Origin: CAYVUV01 sp964455095
Lineage (GTDB): Bacteria > Desulfobacterota > Binatia > HRBIN30 > CADEER01
Direction: 5' to 3'
DNA length: 64,000 nt
NCBI GenBank assembly: GCA_964455095.1
Contig: CAYVUV010000370.1
Location: 13,282 to 77,281, forward strand
Made by a program: the position numbers and the translations under genes. The notes below the pieces were generated by a model. The model searched no databases, had not been told where the DNA came from, and saw only the letters and a list, made by a program, of their open reading frames with translations. Below are positions 1 to 8,958 of this stretch, in pieces. Numbering within the stretch: the stretch's first letter is position 1; each line of letters starts with the position of its first letter.

Positions 1-2010
1 GAGGCGCCAGCCGATGGCCGGCGGCTCGAGTTGCTGTTGCAGCTGAGCGACGCCTACTGGCGCGCGGGAGAGTTCGAGCAAGCCAAGGCCGCAGCGCGGC
101 AGGCCGTCGAGACCGCGCGGCGCGGCGCGTCGGGCGAGGCGTTAGCGCGGGCGGCGCTGGCCTTTGCCGGGCGGCTGACGGGTTTCGGAGCGGTGGTGTG
201 CGACGAGCAGGTGGTGGCGTTGCTCGAAGAAGCGCTGGTGCGCCTGGGCGTCGGCGAGAGCGCCTGGCATGCGCGCGTCATGGCGCGCCTGGCCGAGGAG
301 ATCTCGTTTGCCGACGAGCGCGAGCGCCGGCGTCTGCTCGGCCGCCAGGCCATCCAGATGGCGCGGCGCGGCGGCGATCCCACCGTGTTGGCGGCGGTGC
401 TGCAGAGCATGCACTGGGCGTTGTGGAGCCCGGAGAAGGTCGACCAGCGATTGGACCTGGCGCGCGAAGTCGTGCGCCTGGCCGAGATAACCGGCGACCG
501 CGCGATGGCGCTCGAAGGCCACCTCTTCCGCTGCTTTGCGCAGCTCGAGCTCGGCGATCTGCCGGCGGTGCAGGCGGCCTTCGACACCTGCGTGCGCCTT
601 GCCGCCGAGCTGCGCCAGCCCTACAGCCAATGGGTCATCGAATCGACGCGCGTCTGCCTGGCGTTCGTCGAAGGCCGCCTGGACGACGTCGAGCCGTTGG
701 CGCAGCGCACCCTCCAGCTCGGGCAGGAGGCCGCAAATCCGAATGCGCCGCTCTTCTACGGTGTGCAGACAGGCCACCTGTACTGGCTGCGCGGGCGCTT
801 TGCGGAGATGGAGGAGCTGTTGCTCGGCTTTGGGAGGACCTATCCGCTGCTGCTCCCGGCCTCGGAGTGCGGTTACGCCGTTACGTGCGCTGAACAGGGG
901 CGCCTGGACGAGACCCGGGCCATATTCGAACGCTGGGCGGCCGACGGCTTCGCGCAGTTGCCGCGCAACGTCATGTGGGCGATGAACATGGGCAACCTCG
1001 CGCAGGCCTGCGCTTTTCTCGGCGACCGCGAGCGCGCCGCCGAGCTCTATGCGCTCCTCGGCCCGTTCGCCGGGCGCACCATCATGCTGGCGCCGGTGCT
1101 GCCGTGGGGCGCGGCGTCGTACTACCTCGGCCTGCTCGCCGCCACCATGGGGCAGATCCCCACCGCCGCGTGTCACTTCCGCGAGGCGTTGGTGACCAAT
1201 GGCCGTATGGGCATGAAGCAATGGCTGGCGCGCACGCAGCTCGCTTACGCCGAGCTGTTGCTCGCTCACGACTTGCCCGACGACGAGGCGCCGGCCTCCG
1301 ACCTGGTCGCCGCGGCGCGCCGCACGGCCCAGCAGTTGGGCATGCCCGCGGTCGTCGACCGCGCCGAGAGGCTCGCGGCGCGCTACGGGCTGGACGCGGT
1401 CGTTGAAGCCACCCCGGACCCCGCACCCGCGATCGCAGCGGCGCCGCACCGCATCGAAGCCATCTGTCGACGCGAAGGCGAAACCTGGCTGATCGGTTTC
1501 GACCAGGTGACGTTCCGTCTGCGAGATCGGGTGGGACTTCGCTACCTGGTCCACCTGCTGCGCCAACCTGGAGAGGATGTTTACTGCATGGACTTGTGGT
1601 GCACGGTGCGAGGGGCGAACGGGCCGCCGCCAGTCGGCGGATTACGAGAACCGTTGTGGGATCTCCAAACCAAGATGGCCGTTCGCGCTCAGCGCGCTGA
1701 GCTCCGCGCCGAGCTCGAGGAGGCCGAGCGCAATAACGACATCGGCAAATGCGAACGCCTTCGGCAGACTATCGGAGAGCTAGAGGCGCACTTGTTACGT
1801 GCCGTCGGAAAGGGCGGGAAGGACCGCTACATGTCTCGTGAGGTCGAAAAGGTGCGTAGCCGAATCAGCCATGGGGTCAACGATCTGGTCAACAAGACCA
1901 TCATCGAACATCACCCCGCACTTTCCCGCTACTTGCACGACACAGTCCACACGGGATTCTATTGTGTCTATCAGCCCGACCCGGCTCGTCCGGTGATCTG
2001 GAGTTTTTGA
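1..2010 (+). CDS. C-terminal part of a large TPR-containing regulator (5' truncated by window)
   Basis: The reading frame is open through base 1, so the true start and probably an N-terminal ATPase or cyclase-type domain lie outside the window. About 669 residues are visible. The first ~450 are Ala/Leu-rich helical repeats of TPR type, as in the C-terminal halves of predicted-ATPase/LuxR- or BTAD-type regulators. After residue ~470 comes a compact domain around 'FRLRDRVGLRYLVHLL', then a charged coiled coil ('AELRAELEEAERNN') and a C-terminal segment ending 'FCVYQPDP'-like. I recall this pairing from the tails of large bacterial ATPase/TPR regulators. Role: probably a signal-responsive regulator; the ligand is unknown. 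A 161-bp gap separates it from the transporter-kinase gene, so co-transcription is uncertain. Confidence 0.6.
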   Translation, partial: EAPADGRRLELLLQLSDAYWRAGEFEQAKAAARQAVETARRGASGEALARAALAFAGRLTGFGAVVCDEQVVALLEEALVRLGVGESAWHARVMARLAEEISFADERERRRLLGRQAIQMARRGGDPTVLAAVLQSMHWALWSPEKVDQRLDLAREVVRLAEITGDRAMALEGHLFRCFAQLELGDLPAVQAAFDTCVRLAAELRQPYSQWVIESTRVCLAFVEGRLDDVEPLAQRTLQLGQEAANPNAPLFYGVQTGHLYWLRGRFAEMEELLLGFGRTYPLLLPASECGYAVTCAEQGRLDETRAIFERWAADGFAQLPRNVMWAMNMGNLAQACAFLGDRERAAELYALLGPFAGRTIMLAPVLPWGAASYYLGLLAATMGQIPTAACHFREALVTNGRMGMKQWLARTQLAYAELLLAHDLPDDEAPASDLVAAARRTAQQLGMPAVVDRAERLAARYGLDAVVEATPDPAPAIAAAPHRIEAICRREGETWLIGFDQVTFRLRDRVGLRYLVHLLRQPGEDVYCMDLWCTVRGANGPPPVGGLREPLWDLQTKMAVRAQRAELRAELEEAERNNDIGKCERLRQTIGELEAHLLRAVGKGGKDRYMSREVEKVRSRISHGVNDLVNKTIIEHHPALSRYLHDTVHTGFYCVYQPDPARPVIWSF

Positions 2011-2171
2011 CTACCTGTCCCACCCCAGCGGCCGCGTTGTGCCGTCTTCCGCACGATGTGAATCAAGAATTCACGCTACTCCCAGTGAGTAGTGAGTGAG
2101 AAAGGGGGACGGTCCAGCGCCCAGCAGTGCGACGGATCGATTCCCCGCCTCAACAAAGGGGGGGCAGTGCG

Positions 2172-5100
2172 ATGACGCGAACCGTCGGGTTCGTCATGCG
2201 GTACCGCCGGCGCCTGTTGGCGCTGGTCCTGGCGCTCGCCGCCGGCGCGGCGTGGCGGGCGACGCGGCTGGAGTTCGACCTCTCATTTCGCCACTTTGCG
2301 GTGGCCGATGCGGCAGAGGACGAGCTCGCCAGGGAGGTGGATGGGGCCCTCGGCGACCACAACGGCTCGTACCTGGTGGCGGTGCTGCGCGGCGACGACG
2401 TGTTCCGCCCCGAGGTGCTGACCGCCATCCAGGCGATGAGCAGCGCGCTGGAGAAGATTCCGCATGTGGAGCAGGTGTTCAGCCTGGCCACGGTGCCGTT
2501 CTTGCGCGGCGAAGCCGAGGGGCTGCCGGTGCGGCCGGTTCCCGAGCTGATCACGGCGGGGGAGAATCGGGCGCACCTGAAAGCGTTGATGCTCACCAGT
2601 CCGCTCTACGCGCGGCGGCTAGTATCGCCCGATGGTGCGAGCACGGTTGTGCTGGCGCGGCTCGCTGCCGGGCACGACCGTCTGGCGGCGCGCCGCCCCA
2701 CGCTGGCGGCCTTCAAAGCCGCTGTCACCGCGCAGCTCCCGCCGGGCTTCCAGGCCCTGTTCACTGGATTCCCGGTCGCGGAGGCCGAATACGCCCGCCT
2801 CATCTGGCGCGGCTTCCTCTTGGCGGAGTGCGCCGCGGTGCTGTTGATGGCGGCGGCGCTGTTCGCCTGTTTTCACTCGGCGCTGGCCGTCGTGCTCCCA
2901 TTGGGCGTCGTCGCGTTGGCGACGGTGTTGACGCTGGGATGGATGGAGCTGGTGGGCCAGACGGTGACATTGATCAACGCCAGCGTGCCCCTGCTGTTGC
3001 TGGTCATTGGCGTCGGCGAAGTGTCGTTCTTCCTGTCGCGCTACTACGAGGAGTCGGAGCGCGGGGGGGCGGCTGAAGCGGTCGTGCAGCGCACGTTGCG
3101 CGGAGTGATCGCGCCCGGCTTGATCGCCGCGGCAACCACGGCGGCGGGGTTTGGCTCGATGCTGACGGGGCACATCGGCCTGACGCGCGACTTCGGCCTG
3201 ACCATGGCCGTGGGCATTGGACTGACGTTCGGCGTGACGATGGTCCTGGTGCCGGCGGTGCTGGCGAGTGCCGGCGCGCCGCCGCCGCGCGCGCTGCGAT
3301 CGCTGGAGAACGGGCTGGCGGCGCGGCTGCTCAATCGCGTCGCGTCGATCAACCTCCACCACGGCCAGGCCGTGGCACTGGCGGCGGTGGTGACGTTGAC
3401 GGTTGGGGTGGTCGGGGCAGCGCTGGTCGTCGTCAATCAATACGCCACGCGCGAGCTGCGCCCGGATCACCCCGTGCGGCGCGCGCAGGCAGTCGTCGAC
3501 GCCGAACTGATGGGCAGCTTTCAGACCCGCGTGGTGGTGCGGCCGCGCGGCGACAAGCTGCTCAGCGAGCCAGCGGTGATGGCGCAGGTGGAGGCGTTGC
3601 AGTTGTTTCTCGCCCACCAACCCGAGGTGCTGAAGACGTGGTCGGCGGTCGACTTCGTCAAGGAGTTGAACCTGGTGGTCGAAGCGGGTGCGGCGGCGGC
3701 GCGGCGGCTGCCCGACGAGCGCGGGCTGATCGAAGTGCTGCTGTCGTCGGCGCGGCGCGGTACGGATCTCGACGAGCTCATCGATCGGAACCGCCAGCTC
3801 GGAGCGATCGCGCTCGGCACCACCGACCTCGGCACCGGTCACCTGCTCGATCTCGCCGAACGTACGCGCGCATTTACCCGCGATGCGCTCGGCGGTGCGC
3901 TCGACGTCCACTTCGCCGGCGACTACTGGCGCATCGCCCGCGGCGCCAACAGCCTGGTGCGCGACCTGGTGGCGAGCACCGTGTCGTCACTGCTGCTCGT
4001 CGTGTTGCTGATCGGCGTCTTCCTGCGCTCGTGGCGGCTCACCGCCCTCAGCCTGTTGCCCAACCTGGTTCCGCTCGCGGCGGCCCTGGCGGTGATGGGG
4101 CTGGTGCCGTTCGAGCTGCGCGTCGGCACCTCCATCATCCTGCCCGTCGCACTGGGGATTGCAGTCGATTCCACCGTTCACTACCTGGCCCGCTGCCGCG
4201 AGGAATTTGCGCTCGACGGCGACTACGCCGCGGCGATGCGCCGCTCGCTGCACGGCACCGGCCGCGGCATGCTGTTCTCGGCGGTGGTGCTCATCGCCGG
4301 GTTTCTCTGCCTGCTCATCCCGGAGTTTCTCGTCTTTCATCACGTCGGCTTGCTGGCGAGTGCGACGCTGTTCGTCGCCTTGCTCGCCGATTTGTTTCTC
4401 ACTCCGTGCCTGCTGCTCTGGTTCCGGCCATTCGACGCGCGCCGTACGCAGGCGGCCGACCCGGACGCCGCTGGCGAGGCGTTTCGCCACGCCGTGCCGA
4501 TCTGGCTGACGGCTTTCGCGGTGGAGTTGGCGGGTAGCGGCTTCGTGCGCTGGTACACCGAGTATCCCCTGCGCATGGACGGGATCGCCGCCGCGATCGT
4601 CGCTCAAGTACTCGGCGTGGCGCTCTGCTTCCCACTGGTCCGCCGGGCGCCGGTGTGGGCGGGCCGCCACCTCGCCTGGATGGCCCTCTGCCAGACAGCG
4701 ATCTTCCACTGCCTGGGCGACCTGCGCCTGGCGATCGCCGCAGCGGTGTTCACCTTCATGCTCGTGCTGCCCGGCATGCGGCTCGGCCGCCGCGGCCACT
4801 ACGCGTTCGCCAACCTCTTCGTCGTGCTCTACGCCGGGCTCGTCGCGCTCGAGGCCCGCGGCATGCTGATCGCTCCCGGCGATCCGAGTCTGTCGATTCA
4901 GACGCGCCTGGTCCCGGGCACCGTGGTCATCATCTGGATTTGCGTCAACGTTGCGGCGCTGGTCGTTTCGGAAGGCAAGGCGCTGCTCGATGCGCGCAGC
5001 GTGGAGCTGGCTGCGGCGCAGGCCGCTCTGCGCGTGCACGGCGCCATGCTGGAGGATCGGGTCAGGCAGCGCACCGCCGAGCTCGAGCGCAGCTATCGCG

Positions 5101-5816
5101 CGCTCGAGGAGAAGCAGGCGGAGCTGAAGGCCTTCGCTCAGATCGTCAGTCACGACATCAAGAACCCGGTCAACACGGTGCTCCTGATCGCCGAATTGTT
5201 GCGCGAGCGCGAAGGCCGGGCCCTGAGCGTTGCGGGGCGCGACGACCTCGACCGCATCGCCCGGCTGGCGCAGCACACCGAAGACATGCTGCGCGACCTG
5301 CTGCACATGTTCAAAGTCATCTCGGTGCACGAGCCACACGCGCCGATCGATCTCAAGGCGCTGGTGGAACAGGCCGTCGATACGCTCGACCACCAGATCG
5401 CGGTCAAACGGGTGCGGGTGCGCATCGGCGATCTGCCGGCCGTGTGCGGACAGCCGAGCAAGCTGGCGCACGTGTTCGTCAACCTGCTCAGCAACGCGGT
5501 GAAGTACGTGCCGGAGGGCTCCGGCGAGGTGCGCGTCGCCGGCGTCTGCAACGGCTCCGAGGTCTGCGTGTGCGTGCAGGACAACGGCATCGGCATTCCG
5601 GAGCCCTACCAGCGCGGTATCTTCAAGTTGTTCGGCCGCGTGCCGGCGGACGAGCAGCGCGTCGGCGGACAGACGGTATCGGGGACCGGCGTCGGACTGG
5701 CCATCGTCAAGCGCATCGTCGAGACCCACGGCGGCACCGTGTCGGTCGATTCGAAACCCGGTGCCGGCAGCCGCTTCTACGTGCGCCTGCCGGCACCGAC
5801 CGCATGGGGCGCATGA
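2172..5816 (+). CDS. RND/MMPL-family transporter fused to a sensor histidine kinase
   Basis: The protein is 1214 residues. Residues 1-~760 form an RND-superfamily (MMPL/HAE3-like) transporter: TM1 near 12-30, a periplasmic loop, a helical bundle, then a second copy of loop plus bundle carrying 'GIAVDSTVHYL'. The matching site in the first half reads 'GVGEVSFFL', so the two halves differ at a position often involved in the proton pathway. A further hydrophobic module of about six helices (~775-945) leads into a coiled coil and a kinase core: H-box 'VSHDIKNPVN' with His994, N-box 'NLLSNAVKY', G1 'DNGIGIP' and G2 'GTGVGLAIV'. The ATG at 2172 is preceded by a G-rich Shine-Dalgarno (~2157-2165); an in-frame ATG at 2127 lacks one. 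The stop overlaps the next ATG (ATGA). Inference: a membrane sensor coupling transport, or substrate binding in an RND fold, to phosphorelay output. Confidence 0.85.
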   Translation: MTRTVGFVMRYRRRLLALVLALAAGAAWRATRLEFDLSFRHFAVADAAEDELAREVDGALGDHNGSYLVAVLRGDDVFRPEVLTAIQAMSSALEKIPHVEQVFSLATVPFLRGEAEGLPVRPVPELITAGENRAHLKALMLTSPLYARRLVSPDGASTVVLARLAAGHDRLAARRPTLAAFKAAVTAQLPPGFQALFTGFPVAEAEYARLIWRGFLLAECAAVLLMAAALFACFHSALAVVLPLGVVALATVLTLGWMELVGQTVTLINASVPLLLLVIGVGEVSFFLSRYYEESERGGAAEAVVQRTLRGVIAPGLIAAATTAAGFGSMLTGHIGLTRDFGLTMAVGIGLTFGVTMVLVPAVLASAGAPPPRALRSLENGLAARLLNRVASINLHHGQAVALAAVVTLTVGVVGAALVVVNQYATRELRPDHPVRRAQAVVDAELMGSFQTRVVVRPRGDKLLSEPAVMAQVEALQLFLAHQPEVLKTWSAVDFVKELNLVVEAGAAAARRLPDERGLIEVLLSSARRGTDLDELIDRNRQLGAIALGTTDLGTGHLLDLAERTRAFTRDALGGALDVHFAGDYWRIARGANSLVRDLVASTVSSLLLVVLLIGVFLRSWRLTALSLLPNLVPLAAALAVMGLVPFELRVGTSIILPVALGIAVDSTVHYLARCREEFALDGDYAAAMRRSLHGTGRGMLFSAVVLIAGFLCLLIPEFLVFHHVGLLASATLFVALLADLFLTPCLLLWFRPFDARRTQAADPDAAGEAFRHAVPIWLTAFAVELAGSGFVRWYTEYPLRMDGIAAAIVAQVLGVALCFPLVRRAPVWAGRHLAWMALCQTAIFHCLGDLRLAIAAAVFTFMLVLPGMRLGRRGHYAFANLFVVLYAGLVALEARGMLIAPGDPSLSIQTRLVPGTVVIIWICVNVAALVVSEGKALLDARSVELAAAQAALRVHGAMLEDRVRQRTAELERSYRALEEKQAELKAFAQIVSHDIKNPVNTVLLIAELLREREGRALSVAGRDDLDRIARLAQHTEDMLRDLLHMFKVISVHEPHAPIDLKALVEQAVDTLDHQIAVKRVRVRIGDLPAVCGQPSKLAHVFVNLLSNAVKYVPEGSGEVRVAGVCNGSEVCVCVQDNGIGIPEPYQRGIFKLFGRVPADEQRVGGQTVSGTGVGLAIVKRIVETHGGTVSVDSKPGAGSRFYVRLPAPTAWGA

Positions 5817-6247
5817 ACGCGGCGGCCATCGCGGTGCTGGTGGTCGACGACGACCCGGGGTTTCTGCGCGCGGTGCAAGCGGCGCTGGAGCAGATCGATG
5901 GGCGATTCGCCATCGAGACGGCCGCCAATGCCGCGGCTGCGCTGGCACTGCTCCACCGAGATCCCGGCGGCGCCGCGAATAGGGCGCCGGTGTTCGTCGT
6001 GCTCGACTTCCACCTCCCCGACTGCAACGCGCCCGCCGTGCTGGCTCGTTTGCGGGCGCGCCCCGAGCTGCGCGATCTGCCGGTGCTGGTGCTCAGCGGC
6101 ACGGATCGGGAGCAGGTCGCGTCAGAAGCGCGTGCCGCCGGGGCGACGCGTTTTCTGGTCAAGCCCTCGCACCTGCGGGCGCTGCGCGCGGCGCTCGCCG
6201 AGTTCTGGCAGGAGGATGTGCATGGGACCCACGGTCCTGTTGGTTGA
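5813..6247 (+). CDS. Stand-alone response-regulator receiver domain
   Basis: A 144-residue single-domain CheY-like receiver. It has the acidic pocket 'VVDDDPG' (residues 10-16), the phosphoacceptor Asp65 in 'VLDFHLPD', the switch residue region 'VLSGT' and the conserved Lys in 'FLVKPS'. There is no output domain. The ATG overlaps the stop of the kinase fusion as ATGA, and the gene runs 26 bases into the next response-regulator gene, so the three are almost certainly translationally coupled. With a second receiver protein directly downstream, it could act as a phosphate sink, as a relay intermediate, or by protein contact. An in-frame ATG at 5804 is possible, but the ATGA start is the usual coupling form. 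Confidence 0.88.
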   Translation: MNAAAIAVLVVDDDPGFLRAVQAALEQIDGRFAIETAANAAAALALLHRDPGGAANRAPVFVVLDFHLPDCNAPAVLARLRARPELRDLPVLVLSGTDREQVASEARAAGATRFLVKPSHLRALRAALAEFWQEDVHGTHGPVG

Positions 6248-7595
6248 AGACGAGAGCGAGGCGGCGGCCAGAATCGCCGCCGCGCTGCGCGAGGCATCCG
6301 ACCGGTTTGAGGTAGAGACCGTGCCGTCGGCGCATGCCGCCCAGCGGAGCGTCGCAGCGCAACGCTTCGACTGCGTGGTGCTCGACTATCGCCTGCCGGA
6401 CACCGACGGGTTCGAATGTCTGCGGCGCCTGCGCATCGGGTATCCGGAGCTGCCCATCATCGTGGTCACGGGCGTTGGGTCGCAGGAGCTGGCGGTCGAA
6501 GCGATGAAGCTGGGCGCGACGGACTACGTGGTGAAGGAGGGGCGATACGCGCAGCGCGTTCCCGGTGTGGTCCGCCAGGCCTTGGGTGTACCCGAACACA
6601 CCTGCTACGCGGCGCGCCGGCGCCTCGGATCGCGCCGGCAGCAGGCCGACGCGCTGGCAGTATCGGCCCTGGACGCGATCGCCGGCACGAGCGCGGCGAT
6701 CGAAGCGGTGCGGGCGCAAGTGCGCGAGCATGCGTCCGGCAACGCGCCGGTCCTGATCCGCGGCGAAACCGGCACCGGCAAAGAGCTCGTCGCTGCGGCG
6801 ATCCATTACACCAGCGCGCGCCGCGGCAACCTGGTTGCGGTCAATTGTGCGGCGGTCACCGAGTCGCTGTTCGAGAACGAGTTCTTCGGCCACGTGCAGG
6901 GGGCTTTTACCGGCGCGAGCACCGACCGGCCTGGTTTGATGAAGGAGGCGGACGGCGGCACGCTGTTCCTGGACGAGATTGGCGACCTGCCGCTGGCGCA
7001 ACAGCCGAAGCTGCTGCGCGCGCTCGACTCGGGATCCTACCGCCCGGTCGGCGGCACGCGCGAGCTGCGTTCCGATATGCGCATCGTCGCGGCGACCAAT
7101 CGCCCCCTCGGCCGGCTCGCCCGAGAGGGAAAGTTCCGCGAAGATCTGTACTTTCGGCTGCACGCCGTGTCGATCTGCATCCCGCCGCTGCGCGAGCGCA
7201 TCGAGGACATTCGAGTCCTCGCCCGCCTGTTCCTCGCCCGGCATGACCCGGGCGGACCGGCCCGCGTCGCCGACGAGGCAATGGGGGAGCTGCTCGGCCG
7301 CCCCTGGCGAGGCAATGTCCGCGAGCTCGACCACGTGGTGTATCGAACCCTGGTGAGCAATCGCTCCGGTCCCATCACCCGGTTCGTACGGGCAGACGAT
7401 GACGAGGGCGAGGCTATAGGTGATGCCGTTTGCCCGCCTCGCGACGAACGCGCCGAACTGATCGCCTTGCTCGTTCACCACCGCGGCCGGCTGCAGCCGG
7501 TTGCGCAGGCGCTCGGCGTCTGCGTGCGCACCGTGCAACGCCGTATGGACGTTTTGGGCCTCGACCGGCGCGACTTCCGCAAGCCGAGATTGTGA
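6222..7595 (+). CDS. Sigma-54-dependent (NtrC-type) response regulator
   Basis: The protein is 457 residues. The N-terminal receiver has phosphoacceptor Asp55 in 'VVLDYRLPD'. The central AAA+ domain has Walker A 'GETGTGKE', an intact sigma-54 contact loop 'GAFTGA', Walker B 'GGTLFLDEIGD' and an arginine-finger region 'FREDLYFRL'. A Fis-type helix-turn-helix ends the protein ('LQPVAQALGVCVRTVQRR'). The usual 'ESELFGH' is here 'ENEFFGH'. The ATG at 6222 has GGAGG at 6211-6215 with 6-base spacing; ATG 6216 is the weaker alternative. As third gene of the operon with the transporter-kinase fusion and the single receiver, it is the probable DNA-binding output, acting with RNA polymerase carrying RpoN (encoded at 33528). 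Target promoters are unknown; none was found directly upstream of its own operon. Confidence 0.92.
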   Translation: MGPTVLLVEDESEAAARIAAALREASDRFEVETVPSAHAAQRSVAAQRFDCVVLDYRLPDTDGFECLRRLRIGYPELPIIVVTGVGSQELAVEAMKLGATDYVVKEGRYAQRVPGVVRQALGVPEHTCYAARRRLGSRRQQADALAVSALDAIAGTSAAIEAVRAQVREHASGNAPVLIRGETGTGKELVAAAIHYTSARRGNLVAVNCAAVTESLFENEFFGHVQGAFTGASTDRPGLMKEADGGTLFLDEIGDLPLAQQPKLLRALDSGSYRPVGGTRELRSDMRIVAATNRPLGRLAREGKFREDLYFRLHAVSICIPPLRERIEDIRVLARLFLARHDPGGPARVADEAMGELLGRPWRGNVRELDHVVYRTLVSNRSGPITRFVRADDDEGEAIGDAVCPPRDERAELIALLVHHRGRLQPVAQALGVCVRTVQRRMDVLGLDRRDFRKPRL

Positions 7596-7796
7596 GGAGG
7601 CGACATGGGCTCGCGCCGCGATCCGCCTGTCAGCGCAGCCGGAGGCTGGTCGCAGTTATTCTCGGATTATCAAGTAGTTGACTGGCTATGGGTCAACTGA
7701 TGGCGAGGTGTTTGGCCCTGTTGATAACTCCCGCACGGCGCTCCAGGTGGCTGGCTCGTTTCCCCCCTTTGTCCGGGTCGCCGCCTGTTGCCGGAG

Positions 7797-7831
7797 ATCA
7801 GGGGCGTGGATGTCGTGTCCGCGCCCCTGAT
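7797..7831. promoter_or_regulatory. Inverted repeat, 10-bp perfect arms
   Basis: ATCAGGGGCG at 7797-7806 pairs with CGCCCCTGAT at 7822-7831 across a 15-base loop. It lies between the sigma-54 regulator (stop 7595) and the secreted-protein gene at 7883. No U-tract follows, so it does not look like a plain terminator. It abuts a second, AT-rich dyad (7830-7855), suggesting a compound operator. Confidence 0.55.
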
Positions 7832-7855
7832 CGATTTAACAATTTGTAAATCGAT
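7830..7855. promoter_or_regulatory. AT-rich dyad overlapping a -35 element
   Basis: ATCGATTTA (7830-7838) and TAAATCGAT (7847-7855) are perfect 9-bp inverted arms separated by 8 bases. It is an AT-rich island in a very GC-rich window. Its right arm covers the putative -35 of the promoter at 7844-7873, which is the placement expected of a repressor operator. The binding protein is unknown. Confidence 0.55.
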
Positions 7856-7873
7856 TATTTTGGAGTGTATAAG
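7844..7873 (+). promoter_or_regulatory. Putative sigma-70-type promoter
   Basis: TTGTAA (7844-7849) and TATAAG (7868-7873) are separated by 18 bases, in the only AT-rich stretch upstream of the secreted-protein gene. Transcription would begin near 7880. That is almost at the GTG start at 7883, so the mRNA might be nearly leaderless, or the real start may be further in. Confidence 0.45.
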
Positions 7874-7882
7874 TAACGTGCT

Positions 7883-8956
7883 GTGCGGGAGAGCAAATTC
7901 GGTGGAGGGGTGTGGCGCGTCGGTTTCTGCGGTGCGCTCGCGATCGCGGTCCTGGCCGGGGCAGTCGGTCGAGCTGTTGCCGACGATGGTGGCTCGCCGC
8001 CGTGTGGCGTCGTCGAACGCGCGCGCATCGTGGTCAAGAACGTCGGCGCCCCCAGCGGCGACGAGGAGTTGATCTTCAGTGGCCGGCTGGCTTTCACGGC
8101 GGGCGCACTGACCGACCGGCTGCTCGACGGGGCGCACGTGTCGATCGAGGGCGCCGGAGCCGCGGCGCCGATGTTGGAGCTGACCGTCGGCAGCCCGCAG
8201 TCCAGCCGGCGCGCCCGGGGATCGGTGCGGGCACGCGCCGGAGATGGCGCGCACGCGGTTTTGCGCATGCTCGATCGCCGCCCGCGACACGACGAGGTCG
8301 CCTTTCGTCTCACCGCCAAGGGGATCGCGGTCAGCCAGGCGCCGACCGCCCTGCGGGCGGAGATCTCCCTCGGTTCGTCTGACGGGGCCACGGACAAACA
8401 GTGCGGGACGGTCGCCGTGCTCGCCTCCGATTGCCGCACCGACTCGACGGGAACGATGTTGACGTGCCGGGCGAGCACCGACGCCGCGCCGGGATCGCAT
8501 TGCCAGGTCAGCGGATGCAGCGCACAGGTGTGCGCCGCGCAGCCGGTGCTGACGAGCTGCGAATGGCGGCCGCAGTACGCCTGCTACGACGGCGAGCGCT
8601 GCGAGGATCAGGGCAACGGGGTATGTGCGTGGACGCTGTCGGAGGACCTGGCGCGCTGTCTGGCGGAGACTTCGAGTCCGACACCGACCCCTGGCCCGCT
8701 CGAGATGTCCATCCCGGCGGCCTGGCAAGCCTGTCGCGCCAACAGCGACTGCGCGGTGGTCAACGGCCTTGGGTGCTGTGGCTGCGACGCCGGTGGTGGT
8801 CCCGAGGCGTCACTGAACGCGGCGTACGTCGACGACTTCGCCGCCCTGCGCGTGGAGCACTGTTCGGAAGTACTCTGCCCGGGCGAGCTCCTGTGCCGCG
8901 AGGGCGTGCGCGCCGTCTGCCGGCAAGGCACCTGCACCGCCGTCGGCGGTCACTGA
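7883..8956 (+). CDS. Secreted Cys-rich protein of unknown function
   Basis: The protein is 357 residues from GTG 7883. A signal peptide ('FCGALAIAVLAGAVGRAVA') is followed by a ~170-residue beta-rich region resembling the extracellular domain of the protein at 22025, with Cys pairs near its end. A short Cys-rich stretch, a 'SPTPTPGP' linker and a C-terminal domain with about ten cysteines ('NGLGCCGCDAGGG', 'HCSEVLCPGELLC') complete it. The C-terminal domain is probably disulfide-bonded outside the cell. No catalytic motif was recognised. GTG 7910 is an alternative start, but its GGAGG is only one base away. It converges with the hydrolase at 8959, two bases beyond the stop. Confidence 0.6.
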   Translation: MRESKFGGGVWRVGFCGALAIAVLAGAVGRAVADDGGSPPCGVVERARIVVKNVGAPSGDEELIFSGRLAFTAGALTDRLLDGAHVSIEGAGAAAPMLELTVGSPQSSRRARGSVRARAGDGAHAVLRMLDRRPRHDEVAFRLTAKGIAVSQAPTALRAEISLGSSDGATDKQCGTVAVLASDCRTDSTGTMLTCRASTDAAPGSHCQVSGCSAQVCAAQPVLTSCEWRPQYACYDGERCEDQGNGVCAWTLSEDLARCLAETSSPTPTPGPLEMSIPAAWQACRANSDCAVVNGLGCCGCDAGGGPEASLNAAYVDDFAALRVEHCSEVLCPGELLCREGVRAVCRQGTCTAVGGH

Positions 8957-8958
8957 GC

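Noticed and set aside
2040..2171. Sigma-54 promoter before the transporter-kinase operon
   Set aside because: No TGGCAC-N5-TTGC-like sequence was found in this gap.
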